The translations under genes were made by a program, and so were the position numbers. 64,000 nt of DNA from an uncultured Isosphaeraceae bacterium. GTDB taxonomy: Bacteria > Planctomycetota > Planctomycetia > Isosphaerales > Isosphaeraceae. The DNA is taken from assembly GCA_945957605.1 (NCBI GenBank), contig CAMFLR010000005.1, forward strand, positions 372,001 through 436,000. The letters run 5' to 3'. Under the pieces are notes generated by a model. That model worked only from the letters and a program-made list of their open reading frames with translations, did no database searches and was not told where the DNA came from. Of the stretch, positions 9,360-18,349 are shown piece after piece. Within the stretch, counting starts at the first letter, position 1. The number at the start of each line of letters is the position of its first letter.

Positions 9360-10469
9360 TCATTCGTTGACGGGAATAGCGAGATCTTTCCAGAGCACGA
9401 GCATGGGATAGATCACCGCCAGTACATAGATCGCCGCAGTCCCCGCGCCGATGACACAGAGCGTCAGGCTCGGCACGATGCCGCGAATCGTCTCGGCACG
9501 CCGAAGCGCCTGGTAGCGATACGTCTCGGAAGTGTGCTTGAGACCCGGCACGAGCGATCCCGCCGATCCGGCCGACGTTAGCACCCAGACAAGCATCGAC
9601 GACATACCGCCGGTGTGCTTGGCGAGGTCGGAGAGTGGCTCGCCGCGTCGCAGCCCCTGGCTCAGTTCGAGGGCTGTCGCATGCAATTTCCGCGATCCGG
9701 TCGCTTCCGCACTTAGAGGAATTGCCTCTTCGAGCGGAACACCATTCTCGACCATCAACGCGAGCAAGCCGGCGAAATCGCCTGCCTGCGTTTCCTGGAG
9801 AATGCTCGACATGCCTGGGATGAATCGAAACACGCCCCAAACCCGCCCCGGACGAAGACGCGAGGCTCGCCCCGATACCCACCACCCCACGAAAAACAAC
9901 AGAAGAAGCGCGGGGACGATTGGTGCCCAGACGATGAAATGATCGCCTAACCAGACGAGCAAGTTCAGGAATGGTCGGGGCGTGAAGTGAAACGCTTCAA
10001 ACATGCTCGCGATCCGAGGCGCCACGAGCAGGACGAGAAGGAGGAAAAAGATGTATGACAGCATGAAAACCATCACCGGATACACAAGCGCCAGGCCGAT
10101 GAGCTTGCGTGTCTCTTCATACTGCCGCGCGTGCCGCGAAAGCCCTTCAAGCGCGCTCGGCAAATGTCCGCTGCGGATTCCCGCATGAACCACTGCGCGA
10201 TAAAAGCTCGGAATCGCGTTCCCTTCGGCCTCGAGCGCATCGTTGAGCGATTGCCCCTGGCTGAGCCGCTCGCTCAACCGCGACGCCACCTGCCCCGGCC
10301 GGCCGTGCATGTCGGTGCCAAGCGCCAGCAAGCCGCGATCCAACGGCACGCCCGCCCGCACAAGAGCGGCCATCTCATCATTCAACGCCACGAGATCCGA
10401 GAGACGGATTCCGCCGACGTTCCCCTTCCCGCCGTACGCCAAGACCAGGCCTCCCTCGCGCCAAGGCAT
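9360..10469 (-). CDS. GspF/PilC-like inner-membrane protein, copy 1
   Basis: 369 aa with two T2SSF domains (LVRAGVPLDRGLLALG and GIRSGHLPSALEGLSRHARQ; MVENGVPLEEAIPLSAEATG and SAGSAGSLVPGLKHTSETY) and three hydrophobic segments. It starts 26 nt after the GspE-like gene ends, so the two are probably co-transcribed. An overlapping long frame at 9304-9885 on the same strand is a shadow of this gene. Confidence 0.9.
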   Translation of the reverse strand: MPWREGGLVLAYGGKGNVGGIRLSDLVALNDEMAALVRAGVPLDRGLLALGTDMHGRPGQVASRLSERLSQGQSLNDALEAEGNAIPSFYRAVVHAGIRSGHLPSALEGLSRHARQYEETRKLIGLALVYPVMVFMLSYIFFLLLVLLVAPRIASMFEAFHFTPRPFLNLLVWLGDHFIVWAPIVPALLLLFFVGWWVSGRASRLRPGRVWGVFRFIPGMSSILQETQAGDFAGLLALMVENGVPLEEAIPLSAEATGSRKLHATALELSQGLRRGEPLSDLAKHTGGMSSMLVWVLTSAGSAGSLVPGLKHTSETYRYQALRRAETIRGIVPSLTLCVIGAGTAAIYVLAVIYPMLVLWKDLAIPVNE

Positions 10470-10495
10470 GCCTAAGACGATTGTCCGACCGGATT

Positions 10496-11725
10496 CTACG
10501 ACTTTTGTCTTAGGCTGTCCAGCCGGTCATCGGAAAATCCGAAAACGCGGCGAATTTCGGCGGGAGAAGTCTTGCCTTCTGCGACGGCAGCAACGGCGCG
10601 TTGCCAGCGTCCAACCATGCCGGCGTTCTGGGCGATGGCTTCGAGCGTGCGGACGTCCGAGCGTTCGAGAATCGCGGGACCAAGCCCCAGCGCCTCTGGT
10701 TCAAGCGACTCGGCGATGAGCATCCGACCCTGATAACCCACGCCTCGACACGCATCACAACCGACTGGCACGCGGAAGCGGTCGACGGGAAGCCCGAGGT
10801 TTGCGCGTGGTTCGTCACTCCACGTCGCACAGGTGCAGAGCGCACGCACGAGACGTTGCGAGACAACCGCAAGAACTCCGCTACGAAGGAGATACGGCTC
10901 GATTCCCATATCCGAGAGTCGGCCGATCGCGCCCGCTGCGCTTCCCGCGTGGAACGTCGTGAGGACAAGATGTCCCGTGAGTGATGCCTGAAACGCGATT
11001 TCGGCCGTGGTTCGATCGCGCACTTCGCCGACGACGATCACCTCTGGATCTTGCCGCAGGAGCGAACGCAGCCCGGTGGCGAGATCGAACCCAGCCGCGA
11101 TATTCACCTGGCTCTGCGACACGCCTTCAACCGAACCTTCGATTGGATCTTCGAGCGTCGCGAGCGCGCGCCTGCCGCCGGAACGTTCGACAAGATCACG
11201 AAGGCAGGCATAAATCGTGGTCGTTTTACCCGAACCTGCGGGGCCGGAGAGAATAATCGCGCCCGAAGTTTCATCAAGCAGACGATCGAGCGCACTGCCA
11301 ACGTCGCTCGGCAATCCAAGGTCATTCAGTCGCAAAAATCGTCCGGCCGCCGCGAAAAGTCGAATCACCGCGCGTTCGCCGTGCAAGGTGGGAAAAGTGC
11401 TCACTCGCACCTCTCCTTCACCGCTCGTCCCGCGCACGCGACCTTCCTGCGGCGTGTCGGTGCGATAGGTAAGCAGCTCCGAAATCACCTTGAGCCGAGC
11501 CACGACATTCGCCGAAACCGCGGACGGCATCGTTGCGACAAGCTGCAAGACGCCGTCGATTCGCCAGCGCATTTCGAGCCCGGCCAAAGTCGGCTGCAAA
11601 TGCACATCGCTCGCGCCAGCCTGACGCGATTCGAGCAGCATGAGATCAACCGCATCAACCGCATAACGCGGATTTTTGACGTCAAGTGCCGCGAGTTTCT
11701 GCCGGACGAGGTCTCCACTGCTCAT
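10496..11725 (-). CDS. GspE/PilB-like secretion ATPase
   Basis: 409 aa from the ATG at 11725 (a longer frame runs into the upstream gene). Hexameric ATPase of the type II secretion/type IV pilus family that powers pseudopilus assembly. Visible motifs: LLLESRQAGASDVHLQP N2 region (residues 29-45), Walker A GPAGSGKTTT (161-170), Asp box LATLEDPIE, Walker B DPEVIVVGEVRD (226-237), His box LTTFHAGSA, and a zinc-type CTC...CDAC pair (298-326). It lacks the long N1 domain of classical GspE/PilB. It lies 2 nt after the PTPS-like gene, joining the C1-cofactor genes to the secretion genes. Confidence 0.93.
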   Translation of the reverse strand: MSSGDLVRQKLAALDVKNPRYAVDAVDLMLLESRQAGASDVHLQPTLAGLEMRWRIDGVLQLVATMPSAVSANVVARLKVISELLTYRTDTPQEGRVRGTSGEGEVRVSTFPTLHGERAVIRLFAAAGRFLRLNDLGLPSDVGSALDRLLDETSGAIILSGPAGSGKTTTIYACLRDLVERSGGRRALATLEDPIEGSVEGVSQSQVNIAAGFDLATGLRSLLRQDPEVIVVGEVRDRTTAEIAFQASLTGHLVLTTFHAGSAAGAIGRLSDMGIEPYLLRSGVLAVVSQRLVRALCTCATWSDEPRANLGLPVDRFRVPVGCDACRGVGYQGRMLIAESLEPEALGLGPAILERSDVRTLEAIAQNAGMVGRWQRAVAAVAEGKTSPAEIRRVFGFSDDRLDSLRQKS

Positions 11726-11727
11726 CC

Positions 11728-12231
11728 TTAAGCGCCTCCGTCGCGGTGCCAGATCACCCGCGCCGACTGCCCAAAACATTCCTCAACTTCCACGCGAATC
11801 ACCGCCGGAATCGGCAGACTTCGCGCCGTCATCGCCTCGCAGAGCTTGCAACGCAGCCAGTCGGCAACTAGTTCGGCCGTCGTGTTGGCGACAGGCAACA
11901 CGACGCATTCGTCCTTGGGAAAGCTCCAGTAGCGCGTTTTATAGCGCACGAGCCAGTTCGAGCCGTCGTCGTGCAGGCGGATATACGGGCTGTGCTCGGG
12001 CAAGAGCATACGATGGTCGATCGAGTCGACGAGCGCCTTCGTCATGTCGCGCAAGGCGATGAAATCGAAGACGTAGTGATTCTCGTCGAGTTCGCCATCC
12101 ACCTCGACCGCGACGCGGTAATTGTGGCCGTGAACCGGCTCGCAATTGTCGCCGTTATATGTGATGAAATGCCCGGAGCTGAATACGAGCGTGTCTTTGG
12201 TGACCCGAACTGTGTAGCTGGACGCGGGCAC
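11728..12231 (-). CDS. 6-pyruvoyl-tetrahydropterin synthase/QueD-family protein
   Basis: 167 aa from the GTG at 12231, which has AGAGG 8 nt upstream; a TTG at 12237 would lie on top of that ribosome binding site. Zinc-binding histidines are visible in SSGHF and VHGHN, with the catalytic Cys in NCEPVHGH, and DHRML plus EVEECFG downstream. The family converts dihydroneopterin triphosphate derivatives in tetrahydrobiopterin or queuosine synthesis. Position next to CitG-like and MptN-like genes suggests a pterin step linked to tetrahydromethanopterin, which is an inference from context. The insert YKTRYWSFPKDEC is unusual for short QueD proteins. Confidence 0.85.
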   Translation of the reverse strand: MPASSYTVRVTKDTLVFSSGHFITYNGDNCEPVHGHNYRVAVEVDGELDENHYVFDFIALRDMTKALVDSIDHRMLLPEHSPYIRLHDDGSNWLVRYKTRYWSFPKDECVVLPVANTTAELVADWLRCKLCEAMTARSLPIPAVIRVEVEECFGQSARVIWHRDGGA

Positions 12232-12258
12232 TTGCAATTCCTCTCAACCAACGCGGGC

Positions 12259-13113
12259 TTATCTCAACCGGCGCGGGAGGAGGCCATGCCAACCCTGTCC
12301 GCGACCAGGAAGGACAATTGTCCCATCCCTGAGCGCAACGAACAAGGCGGCTGCGATAAGGTCGGCCGTCGCACCCGGGTTTCGCGCGTGTCCATTTTCG
12401 CGCAACCAGGCGTCGAATTCTGTGAAATCGTTCCGTTCTAGTGCGTTGGCCGCGCGTTTTGAAGTTTCATGCGCCGCCGCAATTCCCAGCTTACGCGCGA
12501 TGAGCGTATCAGGACATTGCGCCAGAGTGCGGACATGGGCTTCGATGATCGCCGATTCAAGATCCGCTACGTTTAGGAATGCATTCTTGAACGCGGGCAA
12601 GACGACATCGAACACATCGGCAAAACCTGTCGTGTATTGCCGGGCAATGATATCGCGGCCTTCAGCGAGCTTCATCGCTTCCAGAAGTGTGATGGTCGGC
12701 TCGCTGGCCAGATCGGCCTCGGCGACTTTTCCCATCCCCCCTGCACTTGCGAGATTGATCGCGCGATAGGCGTCGCGTGCGTCGTCGATCGTTAATCTCG
12801 CGAGCACCTCAACGACACCGTGCCTGATGTCTTCACCTTGAGGAACCGTAGAAAGCGGCGCAAGAAGAAGAATCATCCCCAGATTCGTATTCGTGCTCAC
12901 AACCTGACGCGTGGCTTCGACCGACGCGAGAATTGTCGCTCCCACGCTTTGATTTTGTGCGCGGTTCATCGGTTCAGCGATCGCTGCCGCACTCAGGAGG
13001 AAGTCGAGAAAATGAGCGTCCCCCGCGAAATCAGCCTCGCGATGAACGTTTCCCGGCTTGCGAGCCGTCACTTCAAGAATGCAAGCGATCTGCGCACAGA
13101 GCCCGATGTTCAT
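12259..13113 (-). CDS. CitG-like triphosphoribosyl-dephospho-CoA synthase family protein (C1-cluster type)
   Basis: 284 aa related to CitG/MdcB: the motif ARKPGNVHREADF near residue 17, the TNTNLGMILLLAPL helix and RNPGATADLIAAALFVAL near the C-terminus are typical. CitG makes the citrate lyase prosthetic-group precursor, but no citrate lyase or malonate decarboxylase genes are nearby. COG1767-type homologues occur in the H4MPT gene clusters of methylotrophs and planctomycetes, where the exact step is unresolved to my knowledge. The ATG overlaps the stop of the MptN-like gene by 4 nt, so the two are co-translated. Confidence 0.85.
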   Translation of the reverse strand: MNIGLCAQIACILEVTARKPGNVHREADFAGDAHFLDFLLSAAAIAEPMNRAQNQSVGATILASVEATRQVVSTNTNLGMILLLAPLSTVPQGEDIRHGVVEVLARLTIDDARDAYRAINLASAGGMGKVAEADLASEPTITLLEAMKLAEGRDIIARQYTTGFADVFDVVLPAFKNAFLNVADLESAIIEAHVRTLAQCPDTLIARKLGIAAAHETSKRAANALERNDFTEFDAWLRENGHARNPGATADLIAAALFVALRDGTIVLPGRGQGWHGLLPRRLR

Positions 13114-13994
13114 GCCTGGCCGTCCAGCAATTCGCGCACAAGCAACGTTGCGACATCAATCCCAGTCGCACTCGAAAGCGACTTCCAACCCGGCACGGCA
13201 TTCACCTCGACGACAAGCAATCGATCGGTTCGCGGATCGGGCAGAAGATCAACCCCGGCCGCGCGGGCCCCAACGGCGCACGCCGCATTGACTGCCATTC
13301 GTTCCGTTTCGGCGTCGAGAGTAATCGCGCTAGCAGTCGCGCCGACCGCGACGTTCGTCCGCCAATCGCCCTGCGCCTGGCGGCGAATCGCGCCAATCAC
13401 CTTGCCTGCGATGACGAACGCGCGCAAATCGAATCCCGGGTGTGGAACAAACTCCTGCACGTAAAGCACCGCGCCAAGCTGTTCGAGCGTGCGAAACGTG
13501 CGGCGGGCGAGCTCATAATCACTCACACGCACCAGACCGCGACCTTCTGAGCCAAAGAGCGGTTTGACGACGACGTCACGTCCCAGCAGTTCAAACGCGT
13601 CGAGCGCATCGCTGGCGTGCTCGCCAACCCAGGTGCGCGGGATGGCCAAACCCCGCGCGGCGACGCGTTCGAGTGTGAGGTATTTATCAACCGCTGCTTC
13701 GATCGCGCGCGGTGGATTGAGAATCGGAATGCCGCGTGCTTCGAGCGCGTGGAGGGCATCCATGCGAAACACGACCTGTTCGAGCGACCCCGGCGGCATC
13801 ATCCGCACGAGCACGCCATCTAGCTGGGTGAGATCGACGCCTTCAGCCTGAATCTGAGCGTTCCCAACACCAAGGCCGGCCGAAATGTTGGGAAACGGCA
13901 GGGCTTGAAAGCCGACGCCGAGACCATCGGCCGCGCGTTTCAGGTCTTGCACGTGCCAGCCAAAACCCGATACCAGCGCGGCGATGTTCGCCAT
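13110..13994 (-). CDS. RimK/MptN-like ATP-grasp ligase
   Basis: 294 aa. ATP-grasp fold with the nucleotide-binding lysine region VVKPLFGSEGRGL, the hinge VLYVQEFVPH and the metal-binding LLVVEVNAVPGWKSL. This is the RimK/MptN/CofF group that adds glutamate to small acceptors; MptN adds alpha-glutamate to tetrahydrosarcinapterin precursors in archaea. With CitG-like and PTPS-like neighbours it is best read as the H4MPT-linked ligase known from methylotrophs and planctomycetes. Substrate cannot be decided from sequence alone. Confidence 0.85.
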   Translation of the reverse strand: MANIAALVSGFGWHVQDLKRAADGLGVGFQALPFPNISAGLGVGNAQIQAEGVDLTQLDGVLVRMMPPGSLEQVVFRMDALHALEARGIPILNPPRAIEAAVDKYLTLERVAARGLAIPRTWVGEHASDALDAFELLGRDVVVKPLFGSEGRGLVRVSDYELARRTFRTLEQLGAVLYVQEFVPHPGFDLRAFVIAGKVIGAIRRQAQGDWRTNVAVGATASAITLDAETERMAVNAACAVGARAAGVDLLPDPRTDRLLVVEVNAVPGWKSLSSATGIDVATLLVRELLDGQA

Positions 13995-14018
13995 TCTCGA
14001 ACGTCCGTCTCCGGGAGT

Positions 14019-14828
14019 TTAGCCCGGCTTTCGCAAGAGCCACAAATCCTGTCGAGGGTTGCCAAGCGCCCCTTCGGGCACATGCTCAACCACTTCGAGC
14101 CCGCGCGTCAACTTCGCGCGAACATAAGCCGGCGGGTGGAACGTGGCACAATCGTTCGTCCCTTCGCGACCCGGCAGATGCACCACCGCCTCGCCTCTTT
14201 CATACGCTTCGCGAAGGGTCGCGGGCAAGCCCCCGGCGTAATAGTCGCCGTGCGTGGTGATCAGCAGCAGCCCACCCGGGCGCAACACGCGCGAAAGCTC
14301 GTCGATCCACGCAAACCCGACATCCTCGGTCAGATGCGTGAACACCGAGAGGGCATAGATGAGCCCAAAAGTCTGGTCGGACCAGTCGACGCGCCCCGTC
14401 AAACCATTGAGCCGCACGTCGGCAAACGTCAGCTTCGTGCGCGACCACCAAACGAGGTCGGGGTTGTAATCGGTGCCGCAAACATTGACGTCGGCGAGGT
14501 CGCCCCAGTGCCGCAAAGTCCGGCCGACGCCGCAGCCGAAGTCCAAAATCGCGCCGGTCTGGTTGATGTCGTAGCCATTGCGGGAGAGAGCGTCGCGAAT
14601 ACTGCTCGCCGCCTGCGCCCCCGAGTTGAGGAACCAGGTGAGGTCATTCGTGCCGGCGACAAGATAGATCAATTGCGACGGCGGTAGCGGCAAGCCACGG
14701 TTGGCGAGACGGATAGGGACGTTGGTGACTCGTTCGCGAAATCGCAGCGAAACCCGTTGCGCCTTGCGAATCGCGCGCGTTCCCAGACTAGCCCGTTCCA
14801 TACCCATCGCCGAGTCCCCCAACGTCAT
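14019..14828 (-). CDS. Class I SAM-dependent methyltransferase
   Basis: 269 aa. Rossmann methyltransferase with motif I ILDFGCGVGRTLRHW (about residues 94-108), an acidic post-I motif CGTDYNP and the later LSRVLRPGGLLLITTHG. The N-terminal 60 residues are basic and possibly helical. Several in-frame starts (14828, 14807, 14801) are possible. It is the most upstream gene of the minus-strand cluster, 24 nt before the MptN-like gene; a role in methylating a cofactor or a sugar is open. Confidence 0.85.
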   Translation of the reverse strand: MTLGDSAMGMERASLGTRAIRKAQRVSLRFRERVTNVPIRLANRGLPLPPSQLIYLVAGTNDLTWFLNSGAQAASSIRDALSRNGYDINQTGAILDFGCGVGRTLRHWGDLADVNVCGTDYNPDLVWWSRTKLTFADVRLNGLTGRVDWSDQTFGLIYALSVFTHLTEDVGFAWIDELSRVLRPGGLLLITTHGDYYAGGLPATLREAYERGEAVVHLPGREGTNDCATFHPPAYVRAKLTRGLEVVEHVPEGALGNPRQDLWLLRKPG

Positions 14829-15283
14829 CCATGACCGGAAACTCGGCGATTTCTAGCCGAAGTGGGGGATAACGTCAATCGCGAGTGCGATCCGCCGAAT
14901 TTTCGGTCGGCGGCCTTGGTAGATCAGGTTGCCGGGGCTTAACGAAAAACACACATGGCTCAAGTTTGCACAGGGCCAACTGCCAATTTGAAACGAAATG
15001 CTATGCGTTCATGTGAAAAGCTGAGTTCGAGATCGGAGCCATTTTGAATGGCTTATTTTGCGCAGACTGCCTGTTTTGTCCGAACAGTGGGAGAATTCTC
15101 TCATTCGTGGTTGATTCGATGATTCCATAGTTGTTTTTTGCTGGATCGTCGGAGCCGGTTCTGTTCAAATTCTTATCCCTTTAAAAGGTTTCCCAGAGTT
15201 CTCGCGGATCGGTCGGGCGAAACCATCGTCTGCCTTCGGCTCGAAGTCGAGCACAAGCTTTCATCCTCGCAAGGATCCCCCAA
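14829..15283. other. Divergent intergenic region
   Basis: 455 nt between divergent starts, more AT-rich than its surroundings. It should hold the promoters of the minus-strand C1/secretion cluster and of the protease gene. I see no convincing RNA gene, riboswitch or -35/-10 pair. An AAGGA ribosome binding site at 15271-15275 precedes the protease ATG. Confidence 0.6.
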
Positions 15284-18166
15284 ATGCGTGTGCAGAGTCG
15301 TCTCGCAGTTGTTGCGATGATTCTTTGTCTAGCCAGCCGGTCGGATGCCCAGGACGCGGCGAAAATCGACATCGTGGAACGCGGTGTCAAGGCAACTGTG
15401 TTTGTCGAGGTCGCGACCCAGGCCGGCGGGGCGAGCGGCTCCGGGTTTTGTATCGACAAATCGGGACTTTTTATCACCAATGCGCACGTCGTGGAAAATG
15501 CGACGAGCGTGAAGCTGATCATCGACATCGGGCAAAAATCACAGCGCAAGGTGACCGCCGAGATCTTGCGGACCGATGCCGTGATGGATTTGGCTCTGCT
15601 TAAGGCTGCTCCCGACACAACGCTCACCGCGCTCGAGCTAAGCGACATCGAGACACCCAAGCTGACTCAGGCGGTCACAACCTTCGGCTTTCCGTTTGGC
15701 AAGATGTTGGCCACTGGAGATAAAGCGCCCGATATCACGGTGATTCGGAGCAACATCACATCCCACCGAACCGAAGACGAAAAGCACCGGTATGTTCAGT
15801 TTGACGGCCAGCTCAACCCGGGAAATTCGGGTGGGCCGGTACTTGATGACGAGGGACGGGTCGTTGGTGTGGCTGTGGCGACAGTGCGCGGAGCGGCAAT
15901 GAACCTCGCGATCCGTGTCAAGCGGTTGTCGGAGTTTCTCGAAGCCCCCACGGTTGTTTTCGAGCCTCCGCCGCTCGATTTCAAGGATCGCGCTCTGCCC
16001 GTCAATTGGACGATCACGGTGAAGCCGCCGACGCCCAATGGCAAGCTTCCCGCTGGACTCGCGGTGACCGTGAAGATCACGGCTGCGCCCGATGACGAGC
16101 GGGTCTATAACGCCGCGTCGATTGGTGGCGGCGTTTACAAAGTGAAGGTAACGCCAGTCGCACGAGATCAAGGTCGGCGGGTTACGCTCGACGTCCAGTA
16201 CGCGAACGGCGAGAGCTATCAAATCGAGACGAACGACGCGCAAATCACGATCGGCGGAAAACGATACGTCGTGAGCGACTTGCGACGTTTACATGGCGGA
16301 ACGAATCCCTGGGCGTCAACGATCAGGGGGACGACCGTGCGCGGGGCGATCGGCGGCCTGGGCAAGGTCAAAACCAAGGTCGGTCAAAAGACCGTTACGG
16401 TGGACCTGAGTGCGGCGTCCCAAATCTCGATTACGCCGATGTCTCCTCCCGACCCGCTCGACAAAATTCAGGCGGTTGTCGAGTTGAAGGCGGGCACCAA
16501 GGTGTTGGCGACCGTCGCCAAGTATACGACGCTCGCGAACGCTCCTCGTCCCGCAGCGACGACCGCCATCGTCCGCGTGATGCCCAGTGTGAACGGACGT
16601 CGTGTCATTACCGTGACGCCGGTGGACGGTAACAGCCCGGCCGGCGGCGGGTCGATGACATCACGGAACAACAATCAACGCGGCAACAGTTTTGATGACG
16701 CCGATTTGATCAAGATCGGCGGAAAACTTGAGATCGACGGCACATCGCGCGGAGGCCGGGCATCGATCAAGCCGCCGGCAATTGACATCAATTCTGCCCA
16801 GGTGACCGTGGCGCCCACCGACGACTCTGGTCCGCCGCTCACTCGCACGCTCGACGACAAGATCAGCGACGTTGTCGTGGGAGGAGGAGGCCGTTACCTG
16901 CTGCTGGTGATGAAGGGCAGTCAAAAGCTTGCTGTGTTCGACGTCAACAAGGCGGATGTCGTGAAGACGATCCCCCTCCCGTCGCCGAACGTGCTGGTGG
17001 CCGCGGGCGCCAAGAAGTTCATCGTCGCATTCCCCGATGAAAAGCTGATTCAGACGTGGAATTTGGAGACGATGACACGAGAAGTCGCCAACGGCCAGTT
17101 GCCAATGACCGGCCGGCTGAAGGGGCTGGCGATGGGGAGCGACTCGGACGGGCCCGCCCTCGCTCTGTGGTCGGTGGAGGGTGGCAATCCGGTTGTCGGT
17201 GGTAGCCGCTACAGCTTTATCGATATCGACTCCCTGACCGCATTAAAGGCTGGGCAAGTCGTGACGCCCGGACCGTCCGGTAGCACCGGGACTTCAACGA
17301 CGGGTGGTAGTTTCACGTTGAGCCACATGTCGACGGACCAGATGCGTATTCGCGCCTCGTCTGGCGGCGATCTTTACGCGATGTGGCAATCGAATCTCTC
17401 GCCAAACGGGGTTCAGATTCTTCAGGTTCAGGGCGACACCTTGAATCTTGTGTACAACCACGATTCGCTCGGATATCTCGCCCCTGGACCGGACGGAAGC
17501 ACGGTGTTCACCGCGAAAGGGGGGCGCCTCGACGCGAACGGCAAGCCGGTGGGGCGGACGGGACCAGCGGAATCCGGCAGACCTGATCCCACCATTCCTT
17601 CGACCGATTCTGCGTTCTACCTGACGCTGACCGGGCCCGCTCTCACGCCGGGCCAAAGCAGAGGTCGTCTGCATCTGACCGTCAACGGCGCGGGGAGTGG
17701 CGCAAAGCTGCTGACTGTTTACGCTGTGGATGAAATGACGCCGGAGATCGGCATGCAGACTTTCGGCAAAGATGAGTTCAGCCTGGACAAGCGGATTCAT
17801 TACATTCCTGCCGCGAATCTGCTGATCACCATCCCAACGTCGAACGACCGGCTGGTGCTCCGCAGCCTTAACCTCGAACAGTCGCTTCGGGACCAGAAGA
17901 CCGACTTTCTCTTCGTCACGACACCTTCAAGCCTGACTGCTAAGTCGGGCGAGGCCCTCGAACACCAGATCGAAGCTCGCTCTAGCGCCGGTGCAGTTAC
18001 CTACAGCCTCACGCAGGGGCCAACTGGCCTCACCGTCAGCCCCGAGGGAAAGGTGTCATGGCCCAAACCTCGGGAACTCAACCCCGACCAGATGAAGGTC
18101 ATTGTGACGGTCGGCGATAGCAGCGGCCGCGAGGTGTTTCACCGGCTGAGACTGAGCGTGAAATAA
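15284..18166 (+). CDS. Secreted S1C (DegP/HtrA-type) serine protease with long C-terminal extension
   Basis: 960 aa. Signal peptide (residues 1-22), then a trypsin-like domain with an intact triad: His68 in ITNAHVVE, Asp102 in DAVMDLALL and Ser182 in LNPGNSGGPV. There is no PDZ domain. After residue 220 come beta-rich modules, a Gly/Ser-rich linker (about 455-475), and a block from about 530 to 790 that repeats short beta-strand phrases such as GGGGRYLLLVMKGSQKLAVF and KKFIVAFPDEKLIQTWNL, consistent with a beta-propeller. A putative Ig-like domain ends the protein (SLTAKSGEALEHQIEA). This layout resembles planctomycete secreted proteases with WD40-like tails. A strong terminator follows. Confidence 0.88.
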   Translation: MRVQSRLAVVAMILCLASRSDAQDAAKIDIVERGVKATVFVEVATQAGGASGSGFCIDKSGLFITNAHVVENATSVKLIIDIGQKSQRKVTAEILRTDAVMDLALLKAAPDTTLTALELSDIETPKLTQAVTTFGFPFGKMLATGDKAPDITVIRSNITSHRTEDEKHRYVQFDGQLNPGNSGGPVLDDEGRVVGVAVATVRGAAMNLAIRVKRLSEFLEAPTVVFEPPPLDFKDRALPVNWTITVKPPTPNGKLPAGLAVTVKITAAPDDERVYNAASIGGGVYKVKVTPVARDQGRRVTLDVQYANGESYQIETNDAQITIGGKRYVVSDLRRLHGGTNPWASTIRGTTVRGAIGGLGKVKTKVGQKTVTVDLSAASQISITPMSPPDPLDKIQAVVELKAGTKVLATVAKYTTLANAPRPAATTAIVRVMPSVNGRRVITVTPVDGNSPAGGGSMTSRNNNQRGNSFDDADLIKIGGKLEIDGTSRGGRASIKPPAIDINSAQVTVAPTDDSGPPLTRTLDDKISDVVVGGGGRYLLLVMKGSQKLAVFDVNKADVVKTIPLPSPNVLVAAGAKKFIVAFPDEKLIQTWNLETMTREVANGQLPMTGRLKGLAMGSDSDGPALALWSVEGGNPVVGGSRYSFIDIDSLTALKAGQVVTPGPSGSTGTSTTGGSFTLSHMSTDQMRIRASSGGDLYAMWQSNLSPNGVQILQVQGDTLNLVYNHDSLGYLAPGPDGSTVFTAKGGRLDANGKPVGRTGPAESGRPDPTIPSTDSAFYLTLTGPALTPGQSRGRLHLTVNGAGSGAKLLTVYAVDEMTPEIGMQTFGKDEFSLDKRIHYIPAANLLITIPTSNDRLVLRSLNLEQSLRDQKTDFLFVTTPSSLTAKSGEALEHQIEARSSAGAVTYSLTQGPTGLTVSPEGKVSWPKPRELNPDQMKVIVTVGDSSGREVFHRLRLSVK

Positions 18167-18192
18167 TCGGTTGAGATTGATGGAAACAAAAC

Positions 18193-18240
18193 GCCGCTCG
18201 CGGCTGCCCCGATTCAAGGGTATCGCGAGCGGCTGTTTTT
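18193..18240 (+). terminator. Rho-independent terminator of the protease gene
   Basis: Perfect 10-bp stem GCCGCTCGCG (18193-18202) with CGCGAGCGGC (18224-18233), a 21-nt loop and a downstream TGTTTTTG tract. It begins 27 nt after the protease stop codon. Confidence 0.85.
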
Positions 18241-18285
18241 GTTACTTCGACATCAGTTAGGAATCACGCCTGAATTCGAACCGCC

Positions 18286-18344
<59 letters not shown>

Positions 18345-18349
18345 AAAAC

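Noticed and set aside
12259-13113. CitG for citrate lyase prosthetic group
   Set aside because: No citrate lyase or malonate decarboxylase genes are nearby; neighbours point to the C1-cofactor cluster.
14829-15283. Riboswitch or sRNA in the AT-rich divergent gap
   Set aside because: No conserved core, helix set or terminator could be recognised by eye.
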